Of a stretch of DNA of 28,120 nucleotides, positions 6,123 through 13,519 are shown piece after piece; position 1 is the first letter of the stretch; the number at the start of each line of letters is the position of its first letter. Position numbers and translations under genes: made by a program. Source of the stretch: Acetobacteraceae bacterium (lineage in GTDB: Bacteria > Pseudomonadota > Alphaproteobacteria > Acetobacterales > Acetobacteraceae); the NCBI GenBank assembly GCA_027306955.1, contig DAHUXX010000129.1:1-28120 (forward strand), read 5' to 3'. The notes beneath the pieces were generated by a model. It did no database searches, was not told where the DNA came from, and saw only the letters and a list, made by a program, of their open reading frames with translations.

Positions 6123-8393
6123 ATGCCGATGCAAGCGCGACGCATCGAGCTTGGCGGAAGGGTGCAGGGCGTGGGTTTCCGTCCCTTCGTCTACCGGCTC
6201 GCGCAACGCCACCGCGTTTGCGGCTGGGTGCGCAACGGTCTCGGGACGGTGGAGATCCTGGCTGCCGCCGAGCCCGCCGATCTGGACCGCGTCGCCGATG
6301 CGCTGCTGCGCGAGGCTCCGCCAGCGGCGCACCCTGTGTTGCTCGCGACGATTCCGGCGGAAGAGGCGGTGGAGCCGGGGTTCGCGATCCGTGCCAGTGC
6401 GGCGAGCAAGAGTGGTCGTGAGTGCTTCCCGCCCGATCTCGCGCCGTGTCCCGCTTGCCTGCGTGAACTCGCCGACCCCTCCGACCGCCGCGCCCGGTAT
6501 CCGTTTATTAACTGCACGCAGTGCGGTCCGCGCTACAGCCTGATCCGCCGGCTTCCCTACGACCGCGCCAACACCGGGATGGCGGGCTTCGTCCTCTGTC
6601 CTTCCTGCGTCGCCGAGTATGCCGATCCGCTGAACCGTCGCTTTCACGCCGAACCGGTGGCCTGCCCCGATTGTGGCCCGCAATGCCGTTACGAAGCCGT
6701 CTCGGGTGCAAGTGCCGTGGGTGAAACGGCGATTGCCGAGACGGTTGCCGCCTTGCGCCGCGGCGAGATCGTCGCGGTGAAGGGTGTGGGTGGCTACCAT
6801 TTGTTCTGCGACGCGGCAGACGAGGCGGCCGTCGCGGCACTGCGCCGGCGCAAGCGGCGGCCGGATAAGCCCTTCGCTGTGCTGTTCCCCGAGGATACGC
6901 GCCTGCTCGGCGCCTGCGTTGCCGCAGATGGCACCGAGCTGGACGTGTTGCGCGGCCCCGCGCGGCCAGTCCTGCTGCTGGACCGCAAGCCGGATGCGCC
7001 GCTCGCGGCCTCGATCGCGCCGGGCTTCGGCACCGTGGGAGCCATGCTCGCCGACAGCCCGCTCCACCACTTGCTCGCCGAGGGCTTCGGCGCGCCCCTC
7101 GTCGCGACCTCCGCCAACCGCTCCGGCGAACCGATGCTTACGGATGTGCAACAGGCGGTGATCTCGCTCGCCGGCATTGCCGATGGCTTCCTGCATCACG
7201 ACCGCCCGATCGAGCGGCCGGTGGACGACAGCGTGCTGCGTGTCGTCGATGGAGCGCCGCGTATCATTCGCGGTGGTCGTGGTCTTTGCCCGATCGAGCA
7301 CTCGCTGCCCTTTCACCTAGCCGCGCCGGTTCTCGCCCTTGGCGGGCACATGAAGTCGACCATCGCGCTCGGCTTCGGGGATCGCGTCGTGGTCTCGCCG
7401 CATCTCGGCGATCTTGACGACCCGCGCGCGCTCGCCGGCTTCGCGCGCATGGCAGAGGATCTGCAGTCGCTGTATGCGGTGAGCCCCGAGCTGCTGCTGG
7501 TCGACGCGCATCCAGGTTATGCCAGCGCGCTCTGGGCTCGCGAGCATGCCAGGGTGCAGGGACTGAAGACCGTTCCGATCTGGCATCATCATGCCCATGC
7601 CGCGGCACTGGCCGGCGAGTTGGCGCGAGGCAGCGCGCCGATCCTCGTCTTCGCCTGGGACGGTGTCGGCCTCGGACCGGACGGCACGCTGTGGGGCGGC
7701 GAGGCGCTGCTCGGCAGGCCCGGCGCGTGGCGCCGTGTGGCGCGGCTGCGCCCGTTTCGCCTCCAGGGCGGCGACGCGGCGGCACGCGAGCCGTGGCGCA
7801 GCGCCACCTCGCTTTGCTGGGCGGAGGGAATCGCGCCCCCCGCCGGGGTCCTGCCGGCTGCCGACGCGGCGATGGCTCATGCCGCCTGGCAGCGCGGCCT
7901 CAATTGCCACACCACCAGCGCCGCCGGGCGGGTTTTCGACGCAGCGGCCGCCCTGCTCGGCCTTTGTCGCGTGGCGAGCTTCGAAGGGCAGGGGGCGGCG
8001 CTGCTCGAAGCGCTCGCCGATTCCGCTGGCGAGGGCGAGGCCGCTTCGACACCGTTGCCCCTGTGCGAGGCGTCCGATGGCGTGCTCGAGGCGGATTGGG
8101 CCGCGGCGCTGCCGGCGTTGCTGGACGCGACCGTTCCAGAACCGTTACGTGCCGCGTCATTCCACACGACGCTGGCGGAAACCGCGCTGGCGATCGCCGA
8201 GGCCGTGCGGCGCCACCACGGCGTCGCGACCGTCGGTCTCGCCGGTGGCGTGTTCCAGAACCGTCGTCTCACGGAACACATCATGCGGAGCTTGCGCGAA
8301 GCGGGGTTCGAGGCCTTGCTCGGCGCCGCGATCGCGTGCAACGACGCCGGACTGAGCTTCGGACAGGTCATCGAATACGGAGCGCGCGCATGA
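6123..8393 (+). CDS. hypF: Carbamoyltransferase HypF
   Basis: A 756-residue enzyme that uses carbamoyl phosphate and ATP to make the carbamoyl group that becomes cyanide on HypE. Domains in order: acylphosphatase-like (about 1-90, with GRVQGVGFRPF); two zinc motifs C109-x2-C112-x18-C131-x2-C134 and C159-x2-C162-x18-C181-x2-C184; a YrdC-like nucleotide-binding domain (about 200-385); and a Kae1-like domain (about 390-756) with the metal-binding HHHAHAA motif and AGGVFQN near the end. All are intact. The ATG at 6123 lies 4 bases after the hypD stop; a second ATG at 6129 is an alternative. The stop overlaps the hypE start by 4 bases (ATGA). Confidence 0.97.
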   Translation: MPMQARRIELGGRVQGVGFRPFVYRLAQRHRVCGWVRNGLGTVEILAAAEPADLDRVADALLREAPPAAHPVLLATIPAEEAVEPGFAIRASAASKSGRECFPPDLAPCPACLRELADPSDRRARYPFINCTQCGPRYSLIRRLPYDRANTGMAGFVLCPSCVAEYADPLNRRFHAEPVACPDCGPQCRYEAVSGASAVGETAIAETVAALRRGEIVAVKGVGGYHLFCDAADEAAVAALRRRKRRPDKPFAVLFPEDTRLLGACVAADGTELDVLRGPARPVLLLDRKPDAPLAASIAPGFGTVGAMLADSPLHHLLAEGFGAPLVATSANRSGEPMLTDVQQAVISLAGIADGFLHHDRPIERPVDDSVLRVVDGAPRIIRGGRGLCPIEHSLPFHLAAPVLALGGHMKSTIALGFGDRVVVSPHLGDLDDPRALAGFARMAEDLQSLYAVSPELLLVDAHPGYASALWAREHARVQGLKTVPIWHHHAHAAALAGELARGSAPILVFAWDGVGLGPDGTLWGGEALLGRPGAWRRVARLRPFRLQGGDAAAREPWRSATSLCWAEGIAPPAGVLPAADAAMAHAAWQRGLNCHTTSAAGRVFDAAAALLGLCRVASFEGQGAALLEALADSAGEGEAASTPLPLCEASDGVLEADWAAALPALLDATVPEPLRAASFHTTLAETALAIAEAVRRHHGVATVGLAGGVFQNRRLTEHIMRSLREAGFEALLGAAIACNDAGLSFGQVIEYGARA

Positions 8394-9409
8394 TCGAGGA
8401 TACCCATGTCGGCCTCGCCCACGGCAATGGCGGGCGTCTGATGCGCGCGCTGATCGACGAGGTGTTCGCGCGCCACCTCGCCGATCCAGCGCTCGACACC
8501 AACGCCGACGCGGTATCCATCGCGCTGCCGGACGGAGAGATCGTGGTCACGACCGACGGCTTCACCGTCCAGCCATTGAGCTTTCCCGGCGGTGATATCG
8601 GCGCGCTGGCTGTACACGGTACGGTCAACGATCTCGCGGTCTCCGGTGCCAGGCCGCTCTATCTCACGCTGGCGGCGCTAATCGAGGAGGGACTCGAGAT
8701 TTCGTTTCTTGATCGCATCGTCGCCAGTCTCGCCGCGGCGTCGCGCGCGGCCGGCGTGCGCGTCGTTGCCGGCGACACCAAGGTCGTGCCGCGCGGCCAG
8801 GGCGGTGGGCTCTATCTCGCGCTCACCGGCATCGGGGTGCGGCCTGTCGACCGCCGCCTTGGCCTCGGCACGATCGGGACAGGCGACGCCGTGCTGGTCA
8901 GCGGCCCGGTCGGCGACCATGGCATCGCGGTGATGCTCGCGCGGGAGGCCTTCGGGCTCAGCGGTGACGTCGAATCCGATGCGGCGAGCGTGCTGCCGCT
9001 GACCGAAGCGGCCGGCGCTGTCGCCGGCCTGCGTTTCATGCGCGATCCCACCCGGGGCGGGCTCGCCACCGTCGCGCACGAGATCGCGACCGGCACAGGC
9101 AAGATCGTCGAGCTCGACGAGGCAGCGATCCCGATCCGCGGCACCACGCGCTCCGTCTGCGACATGCTGGGCTACGACCCGTTCTATCTTGCGTGCGAGG
9201 GCCGTGTCGTGGCTGTCGTGGCACCGGAGTCGGCGGAGGCCGTCCTCGCGTCGTGGCGCGCGCTGCCGCAAGGTGGCGAGGCCGCGATCGTAGGCCGCAT
9301 CGGCGGTGCGGCGGATGAAGGGTTCGCGCGCGTCGTGCTGCGCACGCGCATCGGCGGCGCACGCAATCTGCCCGAACTGGAGTCGGACCCGCTGCCGCGA
9401 ATCTGCTGA
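8390..9409 (+). CDS. hypE: Hydrogenase maturation protein HypE (thiocarbamate dehydratase)
   Basis: A 339-residue PurM-like ATPase that dehydrates the carbamoylated C-terminal cysteine into a thiocyanate, which donates cyanide to the HypC-HypD iron. The protein ends exactly in PRIC, the hallmark HypE C-terminus whose last residue carries the modification. The N-terminal part has LAHGNGG and GDIGALAVHGTVNDLAV, and the centre has the RDPTRGGLA motif, all typical. It begins at the ATG that overlaps the hypF stop and is the last gene of the + strand hyp operon. Seven bases separate its stop from the end of hypB on the other strand. Confidence 0.97.
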   Translation: MIEDTHVGLAHGNGGRLMRALIDEVFARHLADPALDTNADAVSIALPDGEIVVTTDGFTVQPLSFPGGDIGALAVHGTVNDLAVSGARPLYLTLAALIEEGLEISFLDRIVASLAAASRAAGVRVVAGDTKVVPRGQGGGLYLALTGIGVRPVDRRLGLGTIGTGDAVLVSGPVGDHGIAVMLAREAFGLSGDVESDAASVLPLTEAAGAVAGLRFMRDPTRGGLATVAHEIATGTGKIVELDEAAIPIRGTTRSVCDMLGYDPFYLACEGRVVAVVAPESAEAVLASWRALPQGGEAAIVGRIGGAADEGFARVVLRTRIGGARNLPELESDPLPRIC

Positions 9410-9429
9410 AGCGGCCTCACGCTTCCAGC
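9405..9429. terminator. Hairpin shared by convergent hypE and hypB ends
   Basis: GCTGAAGCG (9405-9413) pairs with CGCTT-C-CAGC (9420-9429) around the loop GCCTCA, with one bulged C. It spans the stop codons of both hypE and hypB, so it could end transcription from both sides. There is no T-rich tail, so a factor-dependent or roadblock role is also possible. Confidence 0.5.
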
Positions 9430-10370
9430 GTCGCGTCGAGCGCGGCAAGTTCCCGCCGCAGGGCCTCGCGACGCGCACGCATCGTTTCGAGCTGCGAACG
9501 CCGTGCCTCGTGTTGCATGTGCTCGGCTTCCCCGTGTCCGCGGCGCAGCCAGGCGAGCCAGGTGTCGAGCCCATCACCCGTCGTCGCCGAGACCGGCATT
9601 GCCTGGATGTGCGGGTTGACCTGCTTCGCCCCTTCGAAGATCCGCTGCATGTCGCAGCTCAGATGCGGCAGCAGGTCGATCTTGTTGACGAGCATAAGGT
9701 CGGCGGCGTGAAAGATGTGCGGGTATTTCAGCGGCTTGTCGTCACCTTCCGTCACCGAGAGGATCACCACCTTGTGCGCCTCGCCGAGGTCGAACCCGGC
9801 CGGGCAAACCAGGTTGCCGACGTTCTCGATGAACAGGATGCCGCCATCGAGCTGCGGCAGATGCTCTAGCGCATGGCCGACCATATGCGCATCGAGATGG
9901 CAGGCCTTGCCGGTGTTGATCTGCCAGGATGGCACGCCGGCCGCGCGCATGCGCTCGGCGTCGAATTCCGTCTGCTGGTCACCCTCGATCACCGCGAGCG
10001 GCATCTCGTCCTTCAGCGCCTTGACGGTACGAACAAGCAACGAAGTCTTGCCGGAACCCGGGCTGGACACGAGGTTGACGACAAACACTCCGTGCTCGTC
10101 GAAATAGCGTCGGTTGGCGTCGGCATGACGCTGGTTGGTCGCCATGATGTCCTGCTCGACCTGCACCATCCGTGCGGCGGAGAGGCCCGTCGCGTGCGCG
10201 TGCTCCGGCGCCGGCACATGGTCGTGCGAATGCCCATGCTCGTGCGGACGCTCATGCTGGTGCGAAGGATCGTGCTCATGGCGACGGCGCCCGGGCTCAT
10301 TGTGATGATGCGTCGAGGTCTCCGCCTGGGTTGCCGCCGTCCCGCCGCAGCCGCAAATGGCGCACATCAT
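9417..10370 (-). CDS. hypB: Nickel-inserting GTPase HypB
   Basis: A 317-residue GTPase that with HypA inserts nickel into the hydrogenase large subunit. The N-terminus MMCAICGCGG holds the CxxCGC high-affinity nickel site. It is followed by a histidine-rich segment (14 His in residues 21-59) that probably stores nickel. The P-loop SSPGSGKTS is at about 102-110, and GDQQTEFD, ENVGNLVCP and NKIDLL supply the remaining GTPase and metal-site elements. A charged helical tail of about 40 residues follows the GTPase domain. I place the start at 10370, where ATG overlaps the hypA stop (ATGA); a second ATG follows immediately. It is the last gene of the long - strand operon beginning at hupS. Confidence 0.96.
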   Translation of the reverse strand: MMCAICGCGGTAATQAETSTHHHNEPGRRRHEHDPSHQHERPHEHGHSHDHVPAPEHAHATGLSAARMVQVEQDIMATNQRHADANRRYFDEHGVFVVNLVSSPGSGKTSLLVRTVKALKDEMPLAVIEGDQQTEFDAERMRAAGVPSWQINTGKACHLDAHMVGHALEHLPQLDGGILFIENVGNLVCPAGFDLGEAHKVVILSVTEGDDKPLKYPHIFHAADLMLVNKIDLLPHLSCDMQRIFEGAKQVNPHIQAMPVSATTGDGLDTWLAWLRRGHGEAEHMQHEARRSQLETMRARREALRRELAALDATLEA

Positions 10371-10708
10371 GTCACCTCGAGTTGTCGGATTTTGATCTGC
10401 TTGCCATCGACAAGCTGCAGCTGATGGCTGCCGCAGCGAGGGCAGGGCTCGCCGAAGCGCCGCAGCTTGAGCGACGTGCCGCATGGCATGCACCAGGCGG
10501 TGCCGTCGACCTCGACGATGTCGAGGCGCGCATCCTCGGCCAGCGTTCCCTTCGTGATGATATCGAAATTGAACCGCATCGCCTCGCACTCGACCGCGGC
10601 CAGTGCGCCGACTTCCAGCCAGACGGCGTGCACCCGGCTGAATCCCTGGCTGGTCGCCTGTTCTTCGATCGCCTGCACCAGCCCCTCGCAGAGCGCCATT
10701 TCATGCAT
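10367..10708 (-). CDS. hypA: Hydrogenase nickel incorporation protein HypA
   Basis: A 113-residue nickel metallochaperone. It begins MHEMALCEGL, in which the N-terminal MHE triad binds nickel. It has the zinc site formed by two CxxC pairs, CMPC and CPRC, near residues 73 and 89. Length and motif spacing are standard. It passes nickel to HypB and the large-subunit precursor. The start overlaps the end of the rubredoxin gene by 8 bases and the stop overlaps the hypB start, so it is translationally coupled on both sides. Confidence 0.96.
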   Translation of the reverse strand: MHEMALCEGLVQAIEEQATSQGFSRVHAVWLEVGALAAVECEAMRFNFDIITKGTLAEDARLDIVEVDGTAWCMPCGTSLKLRRFGEPCPRCGSHQLQLVDGKQIKIRQLEVT

Positions 10709-10901
10709 CGCTGGCCTCCTCGATCAGCAGGAACTGGCTCTTCTGCGCGTCGCAGTTGGGACAGTGCCAGGAGTCCGGCAGATCCGTGAAGCCTGTACCC
10801 GGCGCGATCTGCCAGACCTCGTCGCCGGCAGCCGGGTCATAGACATGCCAGCAGATCCGGCACTCGAACCGGCCCATGGAGGATGCGACCGCACCGCTCA
10901 T
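10701..10901 (-). CDS. hupI: Hydrogenase-associated rubredoxin
   Basis: A 66-residue rubredoxin with the two iron-binding pairs CRIC (near residue 14) and CPNC (near 47). Between them is the family pattern of aromatic and acidic residues (YDP, DLPDSW). In uptake hydrogenase operons such rubredoxins (HupI/HoxR) help assemble or protect the iron-sulfur clusters of the small subunit when oxygen is present. The ATG at 10901 overlaps the hupH stop by 4 bases, and its own end overlaps the hypA start. The presence of this gene fits the O2-tolerant type of small subunit seen upstream. Confidence 0.92.
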   Translation of the reverse strand: MSGAVASSMGRFECRICWHVYDPAAGDEVWQIAPGTGFTDLPDSWHCPNCDAQKSQFLLIEEASDA

Positions 10902-11737
10902 GGGTACGCCTCCTGCAGCGCCCGGATCCGTGCTGCGGAATCGACGATGTCGTCGGCCGCGGCGCAGGCAGCGGCGGGAACGGTGGCGACCTCCAGCGTG
11001 TTCAGGATCAGCGTGTCGGTTGCGTTGTAGTACTGCACCCACCACGTCCCGGTGAGACGCGTGCTGCGGATGCGGCAGCTCCCGTAGCCGCCGGAGAGGA
11101 TGATGGAAGGACCTTCGCCAAGGCTCTGCGCGAGCCAAGTCAGGTCCTCGTCGCTGAGTGGCAGCAGGCCGAGATTGACCACATGCCCGACGCCGCTTTC
11201 CACGAAGACAGCGCTCCGCGCCGCGAGCTCCGCGAGCACGTGCGGCGCGTTGATCACGCCATCGGGGATCGCCTCGGGTGCCGGCAAGTCGATCCGCCCG
11301 CCCGCATCGCGCGCGCTCTCGGCGATGACTGGCGGGACCGGTCCGACCTCGAGCCGGTCCAGCAACGTGCCGGCGCGCGGGTCGCGCGCACGCACACGCC
11401 ACAGGCCCGTATAGGCGGTCTCCTCGATCTGCCATTCCGGCTCGCCGAGAACGAGCGCCTTCACTTCGCCCTCGAGCAGGATCTCGTCGAGGATCGCGTG
11501 GTCCTCGCCAGTAGCATCCGCGAGAGCGATCGGCGTTACCGCTTCGCCGGCGACGTATGCGTCGAGCATCGCCACGATCCGCTGCAGCCACTCGCGGCAG
11601 CGCGCGCGCCGCATCGGGTCGTCGGGCAGCTCGGGCGCGGTGAAGACGCGCATCTCCGTGGGCAGCGCCATAGAGTCCGGGCCCGGATAGGTCCCGAGCG
11701 GGATGGCGGTCGGCCGTGAGGGCGAGGGGGCTGGCAT
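10898..11737 (-). CDS. hupH: Hydrogenase expression/formation protein HupH (HyaF family)
   Basis: A 279-residue cytoplasmic protein of the HupH/HyaF family, which supports maturation of the small subunit or its clusters. The C-terminal conserved block is recognisable (about residues 225-260, with WWVQYYNAT and LNTLEVATVP). The central part contains the LLEGEV and WRVR elements seen in relatives. The N-terminal PLGTYPGP stretch is also typical. I chose the ATG at 11737, 4 bases after the hupG stop; the much longer upstream frame is antisense or shadow sequence of hupG. It is located between hupG and hupI, as in other hup operons. Confidence 0.88.
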   Translation of the reverse strand: MPAPSPSRPTAIPLGTYPGPDSMALPTEMRVFTAPELPDDPMRRARCREWLQRIVAMLDAYVAGEAVTPIALADATGEDHAILDEILLEGEVKALVLGEPEWQIEETAYTGLWRVRARDPRAGTLLDRLEVGPVPPVIAESARDAGGRIDLPAPEAIPDGVINAPHVLAELAARSAVFVESGVGHVVNLGLLPLSDEDLTWLAQSLGEGPSIILSGGYGSCRIRSTRLTGTWWVQYYNATDTLILNTLEVATVPAAACAAADDIVDSAARIRALQEAYP

Positions 11738-11741
11738 CGCT

Positions 11742-12146
11742 CTAGGCCTGCGCTTGGGTGGGAGGGCGCGGTGCGATGCCGTCCAGCATCGCGCCGAGTT
11801 GCCGGAGGTAGTCGTCCCAGCTTCGTATCCGCGAAATGCTGCCCACCGTCTCACCGTCATGCACCAGCACGAGGGTCGGGCGGATCGAAACCCGGAACCG
11901 CGCCGCGGCGTCCCGGTCGCGATCGGGATCGATCGTGGCGCATCGGAAGCGGCCGGGGAAGGCCTTCGCGAGCTCCGGCAGGACGACCGCGACATCGTCG
12001 ATTTCCTTGTGCCGCGCGGCATCACCCGTAAAGAACAGCAACGTCGTGCCTCCGGCCAGCGCCGCGTCAAGTGCCGTGCCAGTGAGATCCACCACGTCTC
12101 GCGTCGCGGCCAGGCGCTGCAGCGCGGGGGAAGACGTCCCGGTCAT
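11742..12146 (-). CDS. hupG: Thioredoxin-fold hydrogenase chaperone HupG/HyaE
   Basis: A 134-residue protein with a thioredoxin-like fold but no CxxC motif, as is normal for HyaE/HupG. TLLFFTGD and the VSIRPTLVLVHDGE block (the cis-Pro strand and following turn) are visible. In the family it binds the Tat signal of the small subunit and holds the protein back until maturation. The start overlaps the hupD stop by 4 bases (ATGA), and the gene keeps the canonical place between the protease and hupH. Absence of redox cysteines argues against a true thioredoxin. Confidence 0.88.
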   Translation of the reverse strand: MTGTSSPALQRLAATRDVVDLTGTALDAALAGGTTLLFFTGDAARHKEIDDVAVVLPELAKAFPGRFRCATIDPDRDRDAAARFRVSIRPTLVLVHDGETVGSISRIRSWDDYLRQLGAMLDGIAPRPPTQAQA

Positions 12147-12730
12147 GGCGCTGTCTCCGAGATGTCGGGTGATACGGTGTCGCGCTCATAGAGCGGCATC
12201 GCGACCGCGACAGGACCAAGCGGTTCCACGTCGCTGCCCGTGTTGCGCGGCATGAGGCTGAATCCTGCGTCGGCCAGATGCGCGCGTGCGTGATCGGTGG
12301 CTTCTCCGATGCGCGCGGCGACAGCGGGCGAGAGGCCGCCACCATAGGTTTCGAGATCCTGCGGCTGTACGCCGATCAGCACCATCCGCGCCGGGGCATG
12401 CCCGGAGAGCTGAGCGAGCGCCAGCACGTCCTGAAAACTCGTCTGGTGCAGGCTGAGCTTTTTCGCCGTCAGGTAGCGCGGTACCTCGTCATCGGTCGCG
12501 ACCATGAGCACGCCCGGCACGAGCCCGAAATCCACCGCGTCGAGGATCACCAACAACCCCGCATCCTCGACCACGGGCAGCAGGCCGAGCCCCTGCGTGC
12601 CTCCATCGACGAGGTGGACATCCGGGCCCGGATCCCAGCCCTCGTTCAGCGCTTCCACGGCGCGGACGCCGAACCCTTCGTCGGCCCAGAGGATGTTGCC
12701 GATACCCACCACGACAGCGGAACGGGTCAT
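12143..12730 (-). CDS. hupD: Hydrogenase maturation endopeptidase HupD/HyaD
   Basis: A 195-residue nickel-dependent protease that removes the C-terminal extension of the large subunit after nickel insertion. The N-terminal GIGNILWADEGFGVRAVE motif is characteristic. E18, D64 and H95 (in LSLHQTSFQD) correspond in spacing to the metal-binding Glu, Asp and His of HybD. Its substrate is encoded two genes upstream and has the expected cleavage site. The start overlaps the hupC stop and its own stop overlaps the hupG start. The last 30 or so residues extend a little past the usual core and look variable. Confidence 0.94.
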   Translation of the reverse strand: MTRSAVVVGIGNILWADEGFGVRAVEALNEGWDPGPDVHLVDGGTQGLGLLPVVEDAGLLVILDAVDFGLVPGVLMVATDDEVPRYLTAKKLSLHQTSFQDVLALAQLSGHAPARMVLIGVQPQDLETYGGGLSPAVAARIGEATDHARAHLADAGFSLMPRNTGSDVEPLGPVAVAMPLYERDTVSPDISETAP

Positions 12731-13470
12731 ACGCCTTCTTCCTCGTCGTCACGGTCGTCCTTGAAGAAGCGCCAGCCGCTGACCATGGTGCTCATGACAC
12801 TATAGCGCGCCATGATGTCCTCGCGGATCGTCATGTAAACGTGCACCATCGAGAATACGATCAGGTACCACATGCCAAGATGGTGCCATGTGTGCAGGAT
12901 CTGGCCATTGCCGAACAACGGCACGACCCAGCTCGTGAACAGCTGGTACGCCCAGGTACCGTAGCCGGTGCCCTGGCCGTAGAGCGCGAAGCCCGTGACG
13001 ATCTCGAACAGCACGCCGAGTGTGAACATCGCGAACATCGCGATCTGCTCCAGCGGATTGTGCCCGATCTCCCGGGCCGTCTCGCGCTCGAGGAAGAAAT
13101 ACCAGCGGATTGTCCTGAACAGGCCGCGCCACCAGCTGCCCCGCCAGACCGCCGGCATGAAGATCTCGCGTTCGTAACGGCTGCCCACCACCGCCCAGTA
13201 CATCCGCACCAGCAGTGCCACCGCGAGCACGTCGCCGGCGATGAAATGGGTGACGCGGATGTCGCCCATCAGGAACAGGTTGCTCGGCTGGCCCAGCAGA
13301 ACCGGCCATGGCGGATCGGCGATCAGGAACCCCGTGACCGAGAGGGTTGCGATCGAGAACACCGTCACCCAATGCCAGATCCGTACCGGCAGGTGGTAGA
13401 CATAGACTGGCGCCGAGACCCGCGCGTGGGTGGCGCGGGGTGGGTTCGACGCGGAGATGTGTGCCGACAT
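12727..13470 (-). CDS. hupC: Ni/Fe-hydrogenase b-type cytochrome subunit HupC/HyaC
   Basis: A 247-residue membrane di-heme cytochrome b that anchors the hydrogenase and passes electrons to quinone. Four hydrophobic helices are visible (around 33-50, 73-95, 143-165, 195-215). Candidate heme ligands are in WHW (H33), THF (H75), HTWHH (H193-H197) and MVHVY (H210). The loops carry GHNPLEQ, typical of HyaC. The start at 13470 gives the usual short N-terminal tail and follows TTGAGGAA. It begins 49 bases after the hupL stop and overlaps hupD. The acidic C-terminal tail (DDEEE) faces the cytoplasm. Confidence 0.95.
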   Translation of the reverse strand: MSAHISASNPPRATHARVSAPVYVYHLPVRIWHWVTVFSIATLSVTGFLIADPPWPVLLGQPSNLFLMGDIRVTHFIAGDVLAVALLVRMYWAVVGSRYEREIFMPAVWRGSWWRGLFRTIRWYFFLERETAREIGHNPLEQIAMFAMFTLGVLFEIVTGFALYGQGTGYGTWAYQLFTSWVVPLFGNGQILHTWHHLGMWYLIVFSMVHVYMTIREDIMARYSVMSTMVSGWRFFKDDRDDEEEGV

Positions 13471-13519
13471 GACGCGTTCCTCAATGCATTGGCCGCGGTG
13501 GCGTTGGCGAGCACCTTCC

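Noticed and set aside
10371..10589. N-terminal extension of HypB
   Set aside because: It overlaps hypA in another frame, and the nickel-binding CxxCGC motif should be at the N-terminus.
11738..12070. Long N-terminal extension of HupH
   Set aside because: It lies wholly over hupG in another frame; HupH family length fits the start at 11737.
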